This document shows positions 14,332-22,353 of a stretch of DNA of 39,848 bases, one piece after another. The DNA comes from Verrucomicrobiales bacterium. GTDB taxonomy: Bacteria; Verrucomicrobiota; Verrucomicrobiia; Verrucomicrobiales; DEV007. How positions within the stretch are numbered: the stretch's first letter is position 1; every line of letters starts with the position of its first letter. The notes below the pieces were generated by a model. It made no database searches. It saw only the letters and a list, made by a program, of their open reading frames with translations, and was not told the DNA's origin. The position numbers and the translations under genes were made by a program. The stretch covers positions 1-39,848 of the forward strand of contig JARGOP010000042.1 of assembly GCA_029233965.1 (NCBI GenBank), written 5' to 3'.

Positions 14332-15360
14332 ATGAATCGCGAACCAGTCAATCCTGACGATCCACAACTCACCGCATACGCCCTCGGGGAAATGACTTTG
14401 TCTGAGAGGGCCGAATTTGATGTAAAGCTTGAAGTCTCGCCCTCAGCGAAAAGCGAATTGGAATCGATGGAAGAGATCATGGGGCTTCTTTCGAAAGGTT
14501 TGAAGAGCGAGTGGTGCCGTGAGCTGCACGAACCAAATCTTGAGGTTCTTCCCTCTATTGAAGCAGGCAAAGTGATTGCTCCGGTTCAATTCAATCAGTC
14601 GCGCCGTGCGATCAGCGCAATCGCTGCCGCGGTGGCGGCAATGTGTCTCGTGGGAGCAGCGGTTTTCACTCGGAGTGGTGGTGTTGAAGTGGCTGAGTCT
14701 GACGCCGTTTCCGGTGCTTCCCTGCTCGATGTCGTTGACCCTTTGATGATGGCAGGTGTCTCCGGTGTTGAAAACGCGGTTCACGTTCCGCAGTTGTTTC
14801 TTGCCGAAGAGGTGGACGATCTGGCGAGCCTGAATCTGGTTGAGAATCTGGAAGACTTGAATGCTCCGGTGGACGCGAGCTATTTGGATGCCAACTCGAT
14901 TGTTCCTGCTTCCCTGGGAAACTCCTCCGGCGATTCGATCCGGACACAGCTCCCTGCCCCTTCCCGTGCTGACCGGGTCGATTCCTACCTGCCTCCTGTG
15001 GAGAGCGGTGTCGTCAGGTATGGGATTGAAACGGGTCTCATTGAGGGGAGGATCATGAACTCGATGGTGAGTGCAGGTCAATCTTCCCGCGTTTTCGTCC
15101 GTGGCTACGTATCGATGGATTCCGTCGATTCCCGGGACCAGGCGCTGGCAGGATTTCGTCCTGTTTCGATGAGCGGCAATCCGGTGATCGACTCGGAGAA
15201 GGATCTGGAGCTCATTTACAATTTTCAGTCGATTCAGCGGGATCTCGGTGAGTTGGCCAATTCGCTTCCTGAGGGTTCCGATACCCGGAAGCAGGTGGAG
15301 CAACTGTATGAGCGCAATCGCTCGGCGCTCTCTGACCTCAAACGGGAGTTTGTTCGATAA
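14332..15360 (+). CDS. Probable anti-sigma factor, single-pass membrane protein
   Basis: A 342-residue protein 42 bases after the ECF sigma gene. The N-terminus (DPQLTAYALGEMTLSERAEF) matches the short helical domain often found at the start of PVC-group anti-sigma and related membrane proteins. Residues about 20-85 are helical and cytoplasmic. A single membrane helix lies at about 91-110 (AISAIAAAVAAMCLVGAAVF). The remaining 230 residues should be periplasmic; they are rich in Ser, Val and Asp and end in a helical segment (LERNRSALSDLKREF-like, about 305-340). The HxxxCxxC zinc motif of ZAS-type anti-sigma factors is absent. The function is inferred from gene pairing and topology. It is followed by a strong terminator. 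Confidence 0.7.
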   Translation: MNREPVNPDDPQLTAYALGEMTLSERAEFDVKLEVSPSAKSELESMEEIMGLLSKGLKSEWCRELHEPNLEVLPSIEAGKVIAPVQFNQSRRAISAIAAAVAAMCLVGAAVFTRSGGVEVAESDAVSGASLLDVVDPLMMAGVSGVENAVHVPQLFLAEEVDDLASLNLVENLEDLNAPVDASYLDANSIVPASLGNSSGDSIRTQLPAPSRADRVDSYLPPVESGVVRYGIETGLIEGRIMNSMVSAGQSSRVFVRGYVSMDSVDSRDQALAGFRPVSMSGNPVIDSEKDLELIYNFQSIQRDLGELANSLPEGSDTRKQVEQLYERNRSALSDLKREFVR

Positions 15361-15404
15361 AACTTTGCGGTGGAATTCGATTCCATCGTGGACGTAAACC
15401 TGTG

Positions 15405-15438
15405 GAGCCGGGTGGAGAGATCCACCCGGCTCTTTTTT
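15405..15438 (+). terminator. Intrinsic terminator after sigma/anti-sigma pair
   Basis: Perfect 12-bp stem GAGCCGGGTGGA/TCCACCCGGCTC (15405-15416 with 15421-15432), GAGA tetraloop, then six T (15433-15438). A smaller hairpin at 15371-15385 precedes it. Confidence 0.95.
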
Positions 15439-15527
15439 GTGCAGGGAAGAGTGAATTTCTCTTCGAAGAGGTTGAAATTTTCGTCAGCTTGTTGATCGTG
15501 ATGGCCCGCCGTTAACCGCCGACTTCA

Positions 15528-18140
15528 TTGAAGAAAACCTCCCTTAACAGTCGTCCCCGTTTTGCCGGAGACGCACCCGATCCGTCCGGTATCCTGGGGA
15601 AGATCGTACTCAAAGAGCCTCCTTTCTGCGGGGTGATTTTTTCGCGGGAGGCGCTGAATAAGGGCCGTTGGCTGGTCGATTCCGGACTTGTCCGCCTTGT
15701 CACTGCAAACATCCAGGGGAGTTTTGCCGGGATCTTCGGTCAAGTGACGCCGGAGAAAGGTGAGGTTGCCGCAGAGGTCAGTATCGTGATTCATCACACG
15801 GCGGATGGCGATTGGAAAGTTGACGGGAGAAGCGATGCAGATGCCGTCCCGAACAACGAGCATGTTGCTGCCCTGCTCATGTTAGCGATGCTCGAGAAAG
15901 GTGCGGTCACGGATAAAGAGTTCGGGATGGGCGCGTTGACGACGCGACTTGATCTTTTTGCGACAGATGTGAGGGCCGGCATCCTTCACTGGGACGATTC
16001 GGATGCCCGTGCGGTTCTGGAGCGAATGCCTCTCGCGAGGATCACCGGGGCGAATCCCAAGGTTGAGACCCGCCTCAGGGAAATGGGATTGAAGCGCCTC
16101 GTGGAACTCTATCCCTGGGATGAAATCGAGGCGGACTGTCGGCAGTGCTATGGCTATTCTGCGATCCGCCGCGGAATGCAGGAGGTCTTCTGGGCTGACT
16201 TCATTACAAATCGTCAACAGGAACTGGTTGATCTGGGGTGTGAGATTGTTATCGATGAAGGGTTTGGCCTTCAGGTTGTCGAGCCTCTCGATTTTTACGG
16301 AGAGTTCAAAGAGGAGAAAGAGGACGTCGACTGGTTTGGATTCGAATATGGAATGCAGGTGAACGGGGAGCGCATCAACCTTCTCCCGTATCTTGTTCGA
16401 TACCTGGAGAGTCGCCCCGCCAATGATTCGCTGGCGCTCCTCGAGCAGTGGCCTTCGAAGAAGAAGATTCCCATTCCTGCCGGCGAGTCAGGGAAATTTA
16501 TTGCCTTTCCGGCAGCCCGGTTGAAATCGATTTTATCGACTTTGACCGAACTCTTTGACCGCGACACGATCGATGAGGATGGCTCGCTGAAACTGCATAA
16601 AGTCCGCGCGGCCCAGGTCGTCGGGATGCAGGGAGAGGATGCCATTGTCAAAAAGGCACCGAAGCGTCTCATGCTGCAGGCGGAGGAATTGGAATCGCTC
16701 AAACCCAGGGAAATTCCGGATGTACCCCGGGGCTTTCTCGCAACTCTCCGGCCTTACCAGCAGGATGGATTCGAGTGGCTTCAATTCCTGCGGGAACAAA
16801 AGATGGGGGGAATTCTCGCCGATGACATGGGGCTCGGGAAAACAATCCAGACGCTCTGTCATTTGCACCATGAGAAAGCGTCTGGTCGTGGCGATTTGCC
16901 CAGTCTGATCCTTGCGCCCAAGAGTGTGGTCCCAAACTGGGAGAAGGAGGCGAAGAAGTTTGCGCCTTCGTTGAAGGTGATCGCGCTTCAGGGGGCAAAC
17001 CGTAAGAAATACTATTCGGTCCTCCAGCACTGTGATCTTGTCGTGACGTCCTATCCGGTGCTTCTGAGGGACGCCGAAGAGCTTCTCAATCAGCCGTTTC
17101 ACTATGTTGTGCTCGACGAAGCGCATACGATCAAAAACACGACTTCTCAAGTGACAAAGGTGGCCTACCGAATCGATGCGCGACACCGGTTGTGCCTTTC
17201 GGGGACTCCAATCGAGAATCATCTCGGTGAACTCTGGTCGCAGTTTCACTTTCTGATGCCGGGTTTCCTCGGGAGTGAGGAAAGCTTTAACCGCTGCTTC
17301 AGGGCTCCGATTGAGAATGACCGGGATGAAGGACTCCGAAAGCGCCTTGCCGCGCGCGTGGCTCCACTCATGCTTCGGCGAACCAAGTTGCTGGTGGCCA
17401 GGGATCTCCCTCCCAAGAGTGAAATCGTCCGGTCGTTGGAGCTGCTGCCAAAGCAGGTTGAACTCTATGAAGCCGTTCGGGCTGCGGTGAGTCGCGAAGT
17501 CCATGAGGAAATTGAGCGCCTCGGAGTGGACCGATCCCGACTTCTCGTGCTGGAAGCGCTAATGAAGCTTCGACAGGTTTGCAATCACCCCCAACTCTTG
17601 AAGCTTCCTTCGGCTCAGAAGCTGAAAGGTTCTGCAAAGATGGATTTACTCATGGATATGGTACCATCGATGGTGGAGGAAGGTCGTCGCATTCTCATTT
17701 TCTCACAATTCACGGGGATGCTTTCGATTATTGAGGCCGCTCTGCAAAAAGAGCGAATCCGATACCTTTTGCTCACAGGGCAGTCAAAAGACCGGGGGCA
17801 GCTTTGCGACGATTTTCAGGCCGGAAAAGCTTCCGTTTTTCTCATCAGCCTGAGGGCTGGGGGCACGGGCTTGAATCTAACTGCGGCAGACACAGTGATT
17901 CACTTCGATCCCTGGTGGAACCCGGCTCTGGAAGCTCAGGCGACGGACCGGGCCTATCGCATCGGCCAGAAGAATCCTGTTTTTGTCTACAAGTTCATCT
18001 CCACGGGAACAATCGAAGAGAAGATTCTGATGCTTCAGCAAAAGAAGCGGGCGCTCTTCGAGGGAATTCTTGAGGGAACGCCGCAGAAGCTATCGTTCTC
18101 GGAGGGAGAACTGGCTGACCTGCTGGCTCCGATGAAGTAG
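15528..18140 (+). CDS. SNF2-family DNA-dependent ATPase / helicase-like protein
   Basis: An 870-residue bacterial SWI2/SNF2 (Rad54-like) protein. The N-terminal 390 residues are poorly conserved and match the region that in related proteins carries a SWIM zinc finger; no clear CxC...CxH motif is seen here. The motor has motif I DDMGLGKTIQTL (from 432), motif II LDEAH (529-533), motif III LSGTPIENHLGELWSQFHFL, and in the second lobe LIFSQFTGMLS, SLRAGGTGLNL, FDPWWNP and ATDRAYRIGQ. Such proteins translocate on double-stranded DNA and remodel bound proteins; bacterial members are linked to transcription recycling and repair, but the exact role is unknown. The start is a TTG at 15528, because no upstream in-frame ATG exists. 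It converges on the NlpC/P60 gene with 9 bases between the stops. Confidence 0.93.
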   Translation: MKKTSLNSRPRFAGDAPDPSGILGKIVLKEPPFCGVIFSREALNKGRWLVDSGLVRLVTANIQGSFAGIFGQVTPEKGEVAAEVSIVIHHTADGDWKVDGRSDADAVPNNEHVAALLMLAMLEKGAVTDKEFGMGALTTRLDLFATDVRAGILHWDDSDARAVLERMPLARITGANPKVETRLREMGLKRLVELYPWDEIEADCRQCYGYSAIRRGMQEVFWADFITNRQQELVDLGCEIVIDEGFGLQVVEPLDFYGEFKEEKEDVDWFGFEYGMQVNGERINLLPYLVRYLESRPANDSLALLEQWPSKKKIPIPAGESGKFIAFPAARLKSILSTLTELFDRDTIDEDGSLKLHKVRAAQVVGMQGEDAIVKKAPKRLMLQAEELESLKPREIPDVPRGFLATLRPYQQDGFEWLQFLREQKMGGILADDMGLGKTIQTLCHLHHEKASGRGDLPSLILAPKSVVPNWEKEAKKFAPSLKVIALQGANRKKYYSVLQHCDLVVTSYPVLLRDAEELLNQPFHYVVLDEAHTIKNTTSQVTKVAYRIDARHRLCLSGTPIENHLGELWSQFHFLMPGFLGSEESFNRCFRAPIENDRDEGLRKRLAARVAPLMLRRTKLLVARDLPPKSEIVRSLELLPKQVELYEAVRAAVSREVHEEIERLGVDRSRLLVLEALMKLRQVCNHPQLLKLPSAQKLKGSAKMDLLMDMVPSMVEEGRRILIFSQFTGMLSIIEAALQKERIRYLLLTGQSKDRGQLCDDFQAGKASVFLISLRAGGTGLNLTAADTVIHFDPWWNPALEAQATDRAYRIGQKNPVFVYKFISTGTIEEKILMLQQKKRALFEGILEGTPQKLSFSEGELADLLAPMK

Positions 18141-18149
18141 AGATGGATT

Positions 18150-18971
18150 TCAGTATTGAAGCCCCGGAATCTTCCCGTGAGCAATGAGTCTCCCGCGATC
18201 GGGATCAAGTTCGAAGACATCAACGCCATTTCCAAGGAGCCCCTTGGAGTTCTTCCCCCGAGCTCCGAAGATGTAGTGTTTATCGGCGTTCGGGTCATAG
18301 CCCAGATAGAGCATGACATGCGAGACGCGATGCCCTGACTTCCAGGTTCCGCCCCAGAAAATGAGGTCACCCGGGGAAAGCTTCTTCAACATCTTTGCAC
18401 TCGCTGATTTGCCATAGACATCGTCGAGCAGCTTTTTCCGCTTCAGCCAGTAGTACTGATCGTAGGAGGTTCTGGGAACGTCCTCAATGCCGATTTTGGA
18501 GAGCAGGTATTGCATCGCTCCCGAGCAGTCGAGGCCGCCGGAACTTGGATCGTCTGCTCCGAATTTATAGGTGAGCCCTCGATCGGCGAGGCGATGAGCC
18601 TCCTCGCGCAGCTTCGCGAGGGTGGGGGCATTGGGATCCACCTCTTTCAGACCGTCATCCTCAGACGTATTATCGCTGATCGAAGAGTCTGATTTTTCTG
18701 AATCAACCGGCTCTGGAGGTAGATCCACTTCGGGAACACTTCCTTCCGGAAATAATGCGGATGAAGGCGCCGGAATGGGCGGTGGAGGAATCGTCAGCTT
18801 AACCGTCTGAGTGTGAACCTGACTTTTTCCGGGATTCACATTCTGTTTGATCGGAACGATAGGGCGGAAGGAACGAGGTGCCCGATCTCCTTTCTCTGCC
18901 AAAACCTGAGAATTCAGGGAGAGAGACAAAAGAGCTGAGGTAACTGACAGAACAAATGTCCAGGAGCGCAT
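18150..18971 (-). CDS. NlpC/P60-family cell-wall peptidase, secreted
   Basis: A 273-residue protein with a signal peptide (1-25, ending QVLA). Residues 26-120 are a Pro/Ser/Asp-rich, disordered linker. The catalytic domain spans about 125-273: the nucleophile is C149 in GGLDCSGAMQYLL, the general base H218 in GHRVSHVMLYLG, and LSPGDLIFWGG precedes it as is usual for the fold. NlpC/P60 enzymes cut gamma-D-glutamyl-diaminopimelate or related bonds in peptidoglycan stem peptides. No SH3 or LysM wall-binding domain is visible. It probably acts in the periplasm in wall turnover. It is the last gene before a 390-base region with no strong gene. Confidence 0.9.
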   Translation of the reverse strand: MRSWTFVLSVTSALLSLSLNSQVLAEKGDRAPRSFRPIVPIKQNVNPGKSQVHTQTVKLTIPPPPIPAPSSALFPEGSVPEVDLPPEPVDSEKSDSSISDNTSEDDGLKEVDPNAPTLAKLREEAHRLADRGLTYKFGADDPSSGGLDCSGAMQYLLSKIGIEDVPRTSYDQYYWLKRKKLLDDVYGKSASAKMLKKLSPGDLIFWGGTWKSGHRVSHVMLYLGYDPNADKHYIFGARGKNSKGLLGNGVDVFELDPDRGRLIAHGKIPGLQY

Positions 18972-19361
18972 CGGTTAATTTATCCTATTAATCAGGAAAA
19001 ATTAACTACTTTTTTAAATTTCTGCAAGAGTTTTTAAAAATCAGGCAGCTTGCTCATGCTTCCAGCCCCGAATAAGAAAAATATGGGCCTTGATAAGAGT
19101 CCGGGCCTGCTGTCGGATCGCAGGATTCGGATCATTCCGACGCCGCCATTGATCCCGTATAATCTGTCGTGCAATTTCGGTCATCGTGGAATGAAATTCT
19201 TTCTCTTACCTTAGTTTGTCGGCTTCAGGATCTCTGTGACGGCATTTTTCCCGGGCTGGATAGCGAGTTCGGATGAGCACGAAAGGTTCCTGTCAATCGG
19301 GTCAGTAGACGACTGGATCGAATCGAATATTCAGAGGAATCCGGATTTTTGATCATTTTCT
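18972..19361. other. 390-base stretch without a firmly supported gene
   Basis: The first 70 bases are AT-rich (runs of T and A) and probably hold the promoter of the NlpC/P60 gene on the minus strand. A short candidate ORF lies at 19041-19184 on the minus strand and is listed separately. From 19185 to 19361, downstream of the ECF sigma gene, I see no stem-loop with a T-tract and no recognisable protein. Confidence 0.6.
19041..19184 (-). CDS. Possible 47-residue basic small protein
   Basis: An ATG-to-TGA ORF of 47 residues, starting MTEIARQIIRDQWRRRNDP and ending WKHEQAA. It is rich in Arg, Gln and Ile, looks amphipathic and helical, and has no signal peptide. A purine stretch (AAGAGAAAG) lies 15-23 bases upstream, somewhat far for a ribosome site. 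It follows the ECF sigma gene on the same strand, where short anti-sigma or accessory proteins sometimes lie. I recognise no family, and it may be chance coding. Confidence 0.35.
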   Translation of the reverse strand: MTEIARQIIRDQWRRRNDPNPAIRQQARTLIKAHIFLIRGWKHEQAA

Positions 19362-19964
19362 TCAGACTCGCCAGGCTGCCCGGCGTCCTCCGAACTCATC
19401 CATTCCATTCCACTCGGAATCGAGCTCTTCGCTGAGAGTTTGCCTGGCTCGATGAATCAGAACCCAGAGGTTGGCCCTGGAGATACCGAGTTCGTCGATG
19501 ATCTCGTCAGTCGAAAATCCCTGGAGTTCCCGCATTTCGTAGGCGCGTCCCATTTTTTCAGGAAGACGTCTGACTGCTGTTTCAAGATCCTTGAGGAATT
19601 CGCGCTTCTCTGTTTCCGCTTCCGGGCGGTTGCTCAGACTGAGGTCAGGCTGCTGATCGATCCAGGAGAAGGTATCACTTTCCTCCGCCGCAGTGGCATC
19701 GAGGTCGACCGTGAGGATTGAAGGGCGGCGCCCCGTCTTGCGATAGTGGTCAATGATCTTGTTTCTCAGGATCCCCGTAAGCCACGTCTTCTCAGTGCAG
19801 TCGCCGCGAAACGAAGCCTTCGCATTCCAGCCGGAAAGAAATGTATCCTGGACGAGGTCCTCAGCGATGCCGTAGTCGGAGATACGTTGGAGCGCGAAGC
19901 GGATCAGGTAATCGCGATAGGAAAGGTTCCAGTTTTCGGGATTCAGAGTGTGGCTAGTGGTCAT
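19362..19964 (-). CDS. ECF sigma factor (second in window)
   Basis: A 200-residue group-4 sigma factor. Region 2 spans about residues 18-85 (YLIRFALQRISDYGIAEDLV, then TWLTGILRNKIIDHYRK). A long acidic linker (about 85-120, DATAAEESDTFSWIDQQPD) leads to region 4 (about 128-185: RRLPEKMGRAYEMRELQGFS, DEIIDELGISRANLWVLIHR). The form with a W-x-LIHRAR helix near the C-terminus is common in PVC and proteobacterial ECF factors. No clear anti-sigma gene is adjacent; a 44-codon ORF right after the stop shows no recognisable zinc motif. A palindrome at 19987-20000, just upstream, shares half-sites with one in front of the TetR gene, hinting that TetR may control it. Confidence 0.92.
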   Translation of the reverse strand: MTTSHTLNPENWNLSYRDYLIRFALQRISDYGIAEDLVQDTFLSGWNAKASFRGDCTEKTWLTGILRNKIIDHYRKTGRRPSILTVDLDATAAEESDTFSWIDQQPDLSLSNRPEAETEKREFLKDLETAVRRLPEKMGRAYEMRELQGFSTDEIIDELGISRANLWVLIHRARQTLSEELDSEWNGMDEFGGRRAAWRV

Positions 19965-19986
19965 GGTTGTCGATTAACAGGTTGAA

Positions 19987-20000
19987 ACAGATAAGTCTGT
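19987..20000. promoter_or_regulatory. Palindrome upstream of ECF sigma gene, possible TetR operator
   Basis: ACAGA-TAAG-TCTGT lies 23 bases before the sigma start codon on the minus strand and in the gap after the TetR gene. Its half-sites match the outer parts of the palindrome at 20600-20617, but the spacing is 4 bases shorter, so binding by the same repressor is uncertain. Confidence 0.35.
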
Positions 20001-20026
20001 CTGTTGAAGTAGCTAAATAAAATGGA

Positions 20027-20584
20027 TCAACTGAAAAGTTCGAGGGCTGCGGCACGGGCGATTTCAACGGGCCAGATTTCCTTGAGATTCTGACTTTCGG
20101 TCGTCGCGCCGGAGTAGAGAACAAAAATGCGGTCCCCGAGAATGTTGGCTTTTTCCCGGTCGGAGATATGTTGAAAGCAGACCTCGCGGAGGAAAGTTCG
20201 AATCGACTCTTTGTGGCTCCGTATTTGATCGATGATCCCTACGCACTCGCTGCCGGAGACTGCTCCGGTATTCGAGTAGGGACATCCTCGAAACTCACTT
20301 TGCTCCATGAAGCTCTTCAGCTGATCAAAGAAAATTCCAATTTTTTTGGAGGGCGCGACTTCGGTCTCAAGGAGCTCCGTCCGGCTGATTTCGGAACGAC
20401 CGTGGACATCGGAGAGCCATGCTTCGCACAGCGCTTCCTTGGAAGGGTAGTGTTGATAGAAGCTCGCCTTCGCGGTCTCCGCTTTCGCGATGATCTCATT
20501 AATGCCGACCTCTGAGTAACCGTGGCGGAAAAAGAGCTCTCCGGCGGTTTGGAGAATTCGATCTTTGGCGTTCGCTTTCCTCAT
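20027..20584 (-). CDS. TetR-family transcriptional repressor
   Basis: A 185-residue regulator. The N-terminal helix-turn-helix domain covers about residues 8-55 (RILQTAGELFFRHGYSEVGI, then AKAETAKASFYQHYPSKEAL, the F/Y-xH-x-SK-E-L hallmark of TetR). The C-terminal 130 residues form the ligand-binding helices; RGCPYSNTGAVS in the middle is a motif of a TetR subgroup (C-terminal domain often annotated TetR_C, YxaF/AcrR-like). The ligand is unknown. A near-perfect 18-base palindrome at 20600-20617, 16 bases before the start codon, is a good candidate for an autoregulatory operator. Downstream on the same strand is the ECF sigma gene, 62 bases away, so the two could be linked in one circuit. Confidence 0.93.
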   Translation of the reverse strand: MRKANAKDRILQTAGELFFRHGYSEVGINEIIAKAETAKASFYQHYPSKEALCEAWLSDVHGRSEISRTELLETEVAPSKKIGIFFDQLKSFMEQSEFRGCPYSNTGAVSGSECVGIIDQIRSHKESIRTFLREVCFQHISDREKANILGDRIFVLYSGATTESQNLKEIWPVEIARAAALELFS

Positions 20585-20599
20585 CTGCAGTCAGCTTAA

Positions 20600-20617
20600 A
20601 CAGACAGATCGGTCTGT
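20600..20617. promoter_or_regulatory. Palindromic operator candidate upstream of tetR-family gene
   Basis: ACAGACAGATCGGTCTGT is an 18-base palindrome with a single mismatched pair (A at 20606 against G at 20611), centred on GATC. It sits 16 bases upstream of the TetR start codon, where TetR-family autorepressors usually bind. Confidence 0.65.
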
Positions 20618-20667
20618 AAAGTGATTTTCTCGCAGAAAGGTGAACTTTCTTTCGAATCTGCTCTCTC

Positions 20668-22218
20668 TCAGTTAAAGCGGAAGGAAACGACGCTCTTTGC
20701 GGTGCGGAGGTAGAGGTCTTTTCCTACAATGGCTGGAGAAGCGCAGTAGAGTGCACCGACCTTCGCGCGACCGATCGACCGGTAGGCCTCCGGGTTCGCC
20801 TCGATCAAGTGGGCAAAGCCTCCCCGGTTTTCATAAACGAGCAACTTGCCATCGGCGAGGAGAGGGGAGGATATCGCGGATTGAGCCTCACGCTCCCACT
20901 GAATTTCTCCTGTGGCGAGAGAGAGGCAAAGATGGCGTTCGCTTCCCATGTAGTAAACGAAGTCGCCGTAGACGATCGGGGTGGATCCGTAGCGGCGGGC
21001 GAGAAACTGTTGGGACCACTTTTCCTCAGGACCGCTCGCGGTGAGGGTGTAGGCGATCAGGTTTTTCCCCTCGTTCCGGCTGCTGATGATAACTTCGTCT
21101 CCCGACACCACCGGGGTTCCGTCTCCGCCACCATCGACAGACCAGAGCGTTGCTCCTGTTTCCCCGTCCACTCCGACAAGGGCTTTGCTGGTATTGCAGA
21201 TTATGACATCATTCCACACCGCTGGAGATGGATTTGAACCGGTCACTTCCGTGTTCTTCCAAACCTCTTCCCCGGTAGTGCGATCAAAAGCCGAGAGGTG
21301 GTTCTGCTGGAGGTAGACGTGATCTCCGTGCACCAGCGGAGACGAGGCCGGGCCCTTTCGACCCGTCAGAGGCGCGCGCCAGATCTCTTTTCCGGTCGCG
21401 GCGTCGACACAGTAGAGGTGCTCACTGAGAGCCGCATAGACCATTCCTTCGGAAAAGGCAGGGGTGCTCGACGAGGCTCGTCCACTCGGGTAGCCTTCCA
21501 CCCGGAATTCCCAGACGACGGCACCGGTTTCGGCATCGAGACAAAGGACAATGTCGTCCGCGACTTTTTTGGTTGCCGGAACAGCTTTGACGATCTGGTC
21601 ACGGATCACAGGATCAAAGTTCTGCGCATCGACCCAGGCCTCCATTTCCGCCTGATTGGCGAAGTTCTCTTTTGAAGCACCGCGAAGGGTTTCATAAACA
21701 CTCAATGGGATCGCAGCCGGACCTTTCTTGAAGCGGCTGATGATCCAACCTCCCAGACTGAGCTGCGTTTTCGGGTCAATGTTCTCCTTCACCCAGGTAT
21801 CGGCCCATTCATCCAGCGCGGCACCGCGAAGGCGGCGGCTGAGATTCATCCGGTCCTCCTCCATCTTCTTGATGACTTCTTCCGACAGGCCACTGGTTCC
21901 GCGATAGCCGAGGGTGGAAAGAACATCACCATCAATCTTTCTTGTTTCGGTGGGTTCGTCCCGATGCCACACGATCGAGAGAAAGACTTTTCCATCGGCG
22001 ACAGAAACACTCCCGTGACCTCCGTAGTGATCGCTCGGGATTTCGAGTGACTCCCACCGCTGCGTCAGGGCATAGTCTTCGGGAATCACATCGGGAAGCT
22101 CTGCTGAAGTCGCGGCGATTCCATTTCGATCCGGCCCGCGCCATTGCGGCCAGTCTGCGAGAGCAGTGGCAGCCGTAGTAAAACTGATCAGGACGACAGG
22201 GAGCAGAGGGAATTTCAT
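20668..22218 (-). CDS. Secreted PQQ-like beta-propeller protein
   Basis: A 516-residue protein with a signal peptide (1-21, ending ATALA), followed at once by WPQWRGPDRNGI, the usual start of PVC-group PQQ-like (BamB/quinoprotein-type) propellers. Repeated blades show the W-motif DAETGAVVWEF, DAATGKEIWRA, DRTTGEEVWKN, DGETGATLWSV and SLATGEIQWER. A helical insertion of about 120 residues (about 100-220) interrupts the first blades and has no counterpart in BamB. Catalytic residues of quinoprotein alcohol dehydrogenases (vicinal Cys, Ca-binding Asp) are not apparent, so the protein may be a scaffold or binding protein in the periplasm and not an enzyme. It is transcribed divergently from the glycosyltransferase at 22354 with 135 bases between. 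Confidence 0.88.
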   Translation of the reverse strand: MKFPLLPVVLISFTTAATALADWPQWRGPDRNGIAATSAELPDVIPEDYALTQRWESLEIPSDHYGGHGSVSVADGKVFLSIVWHRDEPTETRKIDGDVLSTLGYRGTSGLSEEVIKKMEEDRMNLSRRLRGAALDEWADTWVKENIDPKTQLSLGGWIISRFKKGPAAIPLSVYETLRGASKENFANQAEMEAWVDAQNFDPVIRDQIVKAVPATKKVADDIVLCLDAETGAVVWEFRVEGYPSGRASSSTPAFSEGMVYAALSEHLYCVDAATGKEIWRAPLTGRKGPASSPLVHGDHVYLQQNHLSAFDRTTGEEVWKNTEVTGSNPSPAVWNDVIICNTSKALVGVDGETGATLWSVDGGGDGTPVVSGDEVIISSRNEGKNLIAYTLTASGPEEKWSQQFLARRYGSTPIVYGDFVYYMGSERHLCLSLATGEIQWEREAQSAISSPLLADGKLLVYENRGGFAHLIEANPEAYRSIGRAKVGALYCASPAIVGKDLYLRTAKSVVSFRFN

Positions 22219-22353
22219 GAAGATGGCGGAGAATGGTTGCGCGACAATCTACCGGTTTTGGGAAATGTCTCACTGGCGTTATGATGTCTTTGAATCCCCG
22301 GGAAAAATTGCCCGCCGGCATTTCATTAGCTGACCTCAACCTCAAAATTCCAG

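Noticed and set aside
19221-19352. A 44-codon ORF starting just after the second ECF sigma gene, considered as an anti-sigma factor
   Set aside because: It contains no zinc motif, no membrane helix and no recognisable anti-sigma pattern; another frame of the same stretch is equally open at its end.
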